A program made the translations under genes and the position numbers. This document shows positions 63,900 through 64,000 of a stretch of 64,000 nt of DNA, in pieces (within the stretch, counting starts at the first letter, position 1; every line of letters starts with the position of its first letter). The notes beneath the pieces were generated by a model, which ran no database searches, had not been told where the DNA came from, and saw nothing but the letters and a program-made list of their open reading frames with translations. This DNA is from Paramarasmius palmivorus (lineage: Eukaryota; Basidiomycota; Agaricomycetes; Agaricales; Marasmiaceae), in the NCBI GenBank assembly GCA_037176845.1, contig JAYKXP010000189.1, positions 1 through 64,000 of the forward strand. Reading direction: 5' to 3'.

Positions 63900-64000
63900 G
63901 TATGTGCTGCGGGCTCGGATGGATAGGAAGTAGGCACGAAGGAAATCCCGAAACTCGCTTTATCCGACATTCATCGACTTCCACTCCTCCATTACCCGTA

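Larger units (their letters stand above)
58936..64000 (+). repeat. 7,557-bp tandem segmental duplication, second unit (cut by window end)
   Basis: Copy of 51379 onward. Offset is 7,557 bp to about 54.84 kb and 7,548 bp near the secreted-protein gene because of indels. Confidence 0.92.

Noticed and set aside
1..64000. CRISPR arrays, bacterial operons, biosynthetic gene cluster
   Set aside because: No regularly spaced identical repeats with unique spacers, no operon structure, and no enzyme set typical of a fungal metabolite cluster.

Overview
The window looks like a repeat-rich, gene-poor accessory region of a basidiomycete (Agaricomycete-type) nuclear genome. The evidence is short 40-60 nt GT-AG introns in nearly every gene, a lineage-typical gene set (7-TM proteins, F-box-like/LRR proteins, small secreted cysteine proteins, a single-pass surface protein with a Ser/Thr-rich stalk) and fungal-type transposons. 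No bacterial operon, CRISPR array or rRNA gene was seen.

Layout. 1-9.8 kb: a spliced 7-TM membrane-protein gene, a duplicated 1.1 kb segment (second copy at 32.7-33.8 kb) and a dead multi-TM gene. 9.96-18.3 kb, 23.4-29.5 kb and 40.5-51.4 kb: three copies of one composite unit. Each runs from a minus-strand tRNA-like sequence through a TGACGTCA palindrome and an intron-rich, apparently noncoding stretch to one or more intron-containing tRNA-Gly(TCC) genes, and ends in the head of an F-box unit. Each copy is interrupted by a different transposon class: a LINE with one 1808-codon ORF (11.2-17.2 kb), a tyrosine-recombinase element (25.3-27.0 kb) and a Ty3-type LTR retrotransposon (41.05-47.64 kb). 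The uninterrupted copies serve as empty sites for the others. Truncated or divergent copies lie at 5.2, 34.6-35.5 and 56.8-58.0 kb.

18.3-22.9 kb carries an intact 6-exon gene for a signal-peptide/stalk/TM surface protein and a truncated tandem duplicate. 29.5-32.7, 51.4-58.9 and 58.9-64 kb are copies of an F-box unit. The last two form a head-to-tail duplication with 7,557 bp period whose first ~3.3 kb appears identical. They carry an F-box-like gene (341 aa), small secreted proteins (three intact members, each exactly 145 aa over four exons) and a small TM protein. 34-40.5 kb holds decayed membrane-protein and transporter genes.

Most interesting: the recombinase element splitting a tRNA-Gly gene inside its intron and carrying an array of three-base-loop palindromes; a well-placed -1 frameshift signal between gag and pol of the LTR element; and the same composite unit hit independently by three transposon classes. 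Exon models were joined by eye from splice motifs and checked only for phase. Family names rest on motif recognition, not on searches.
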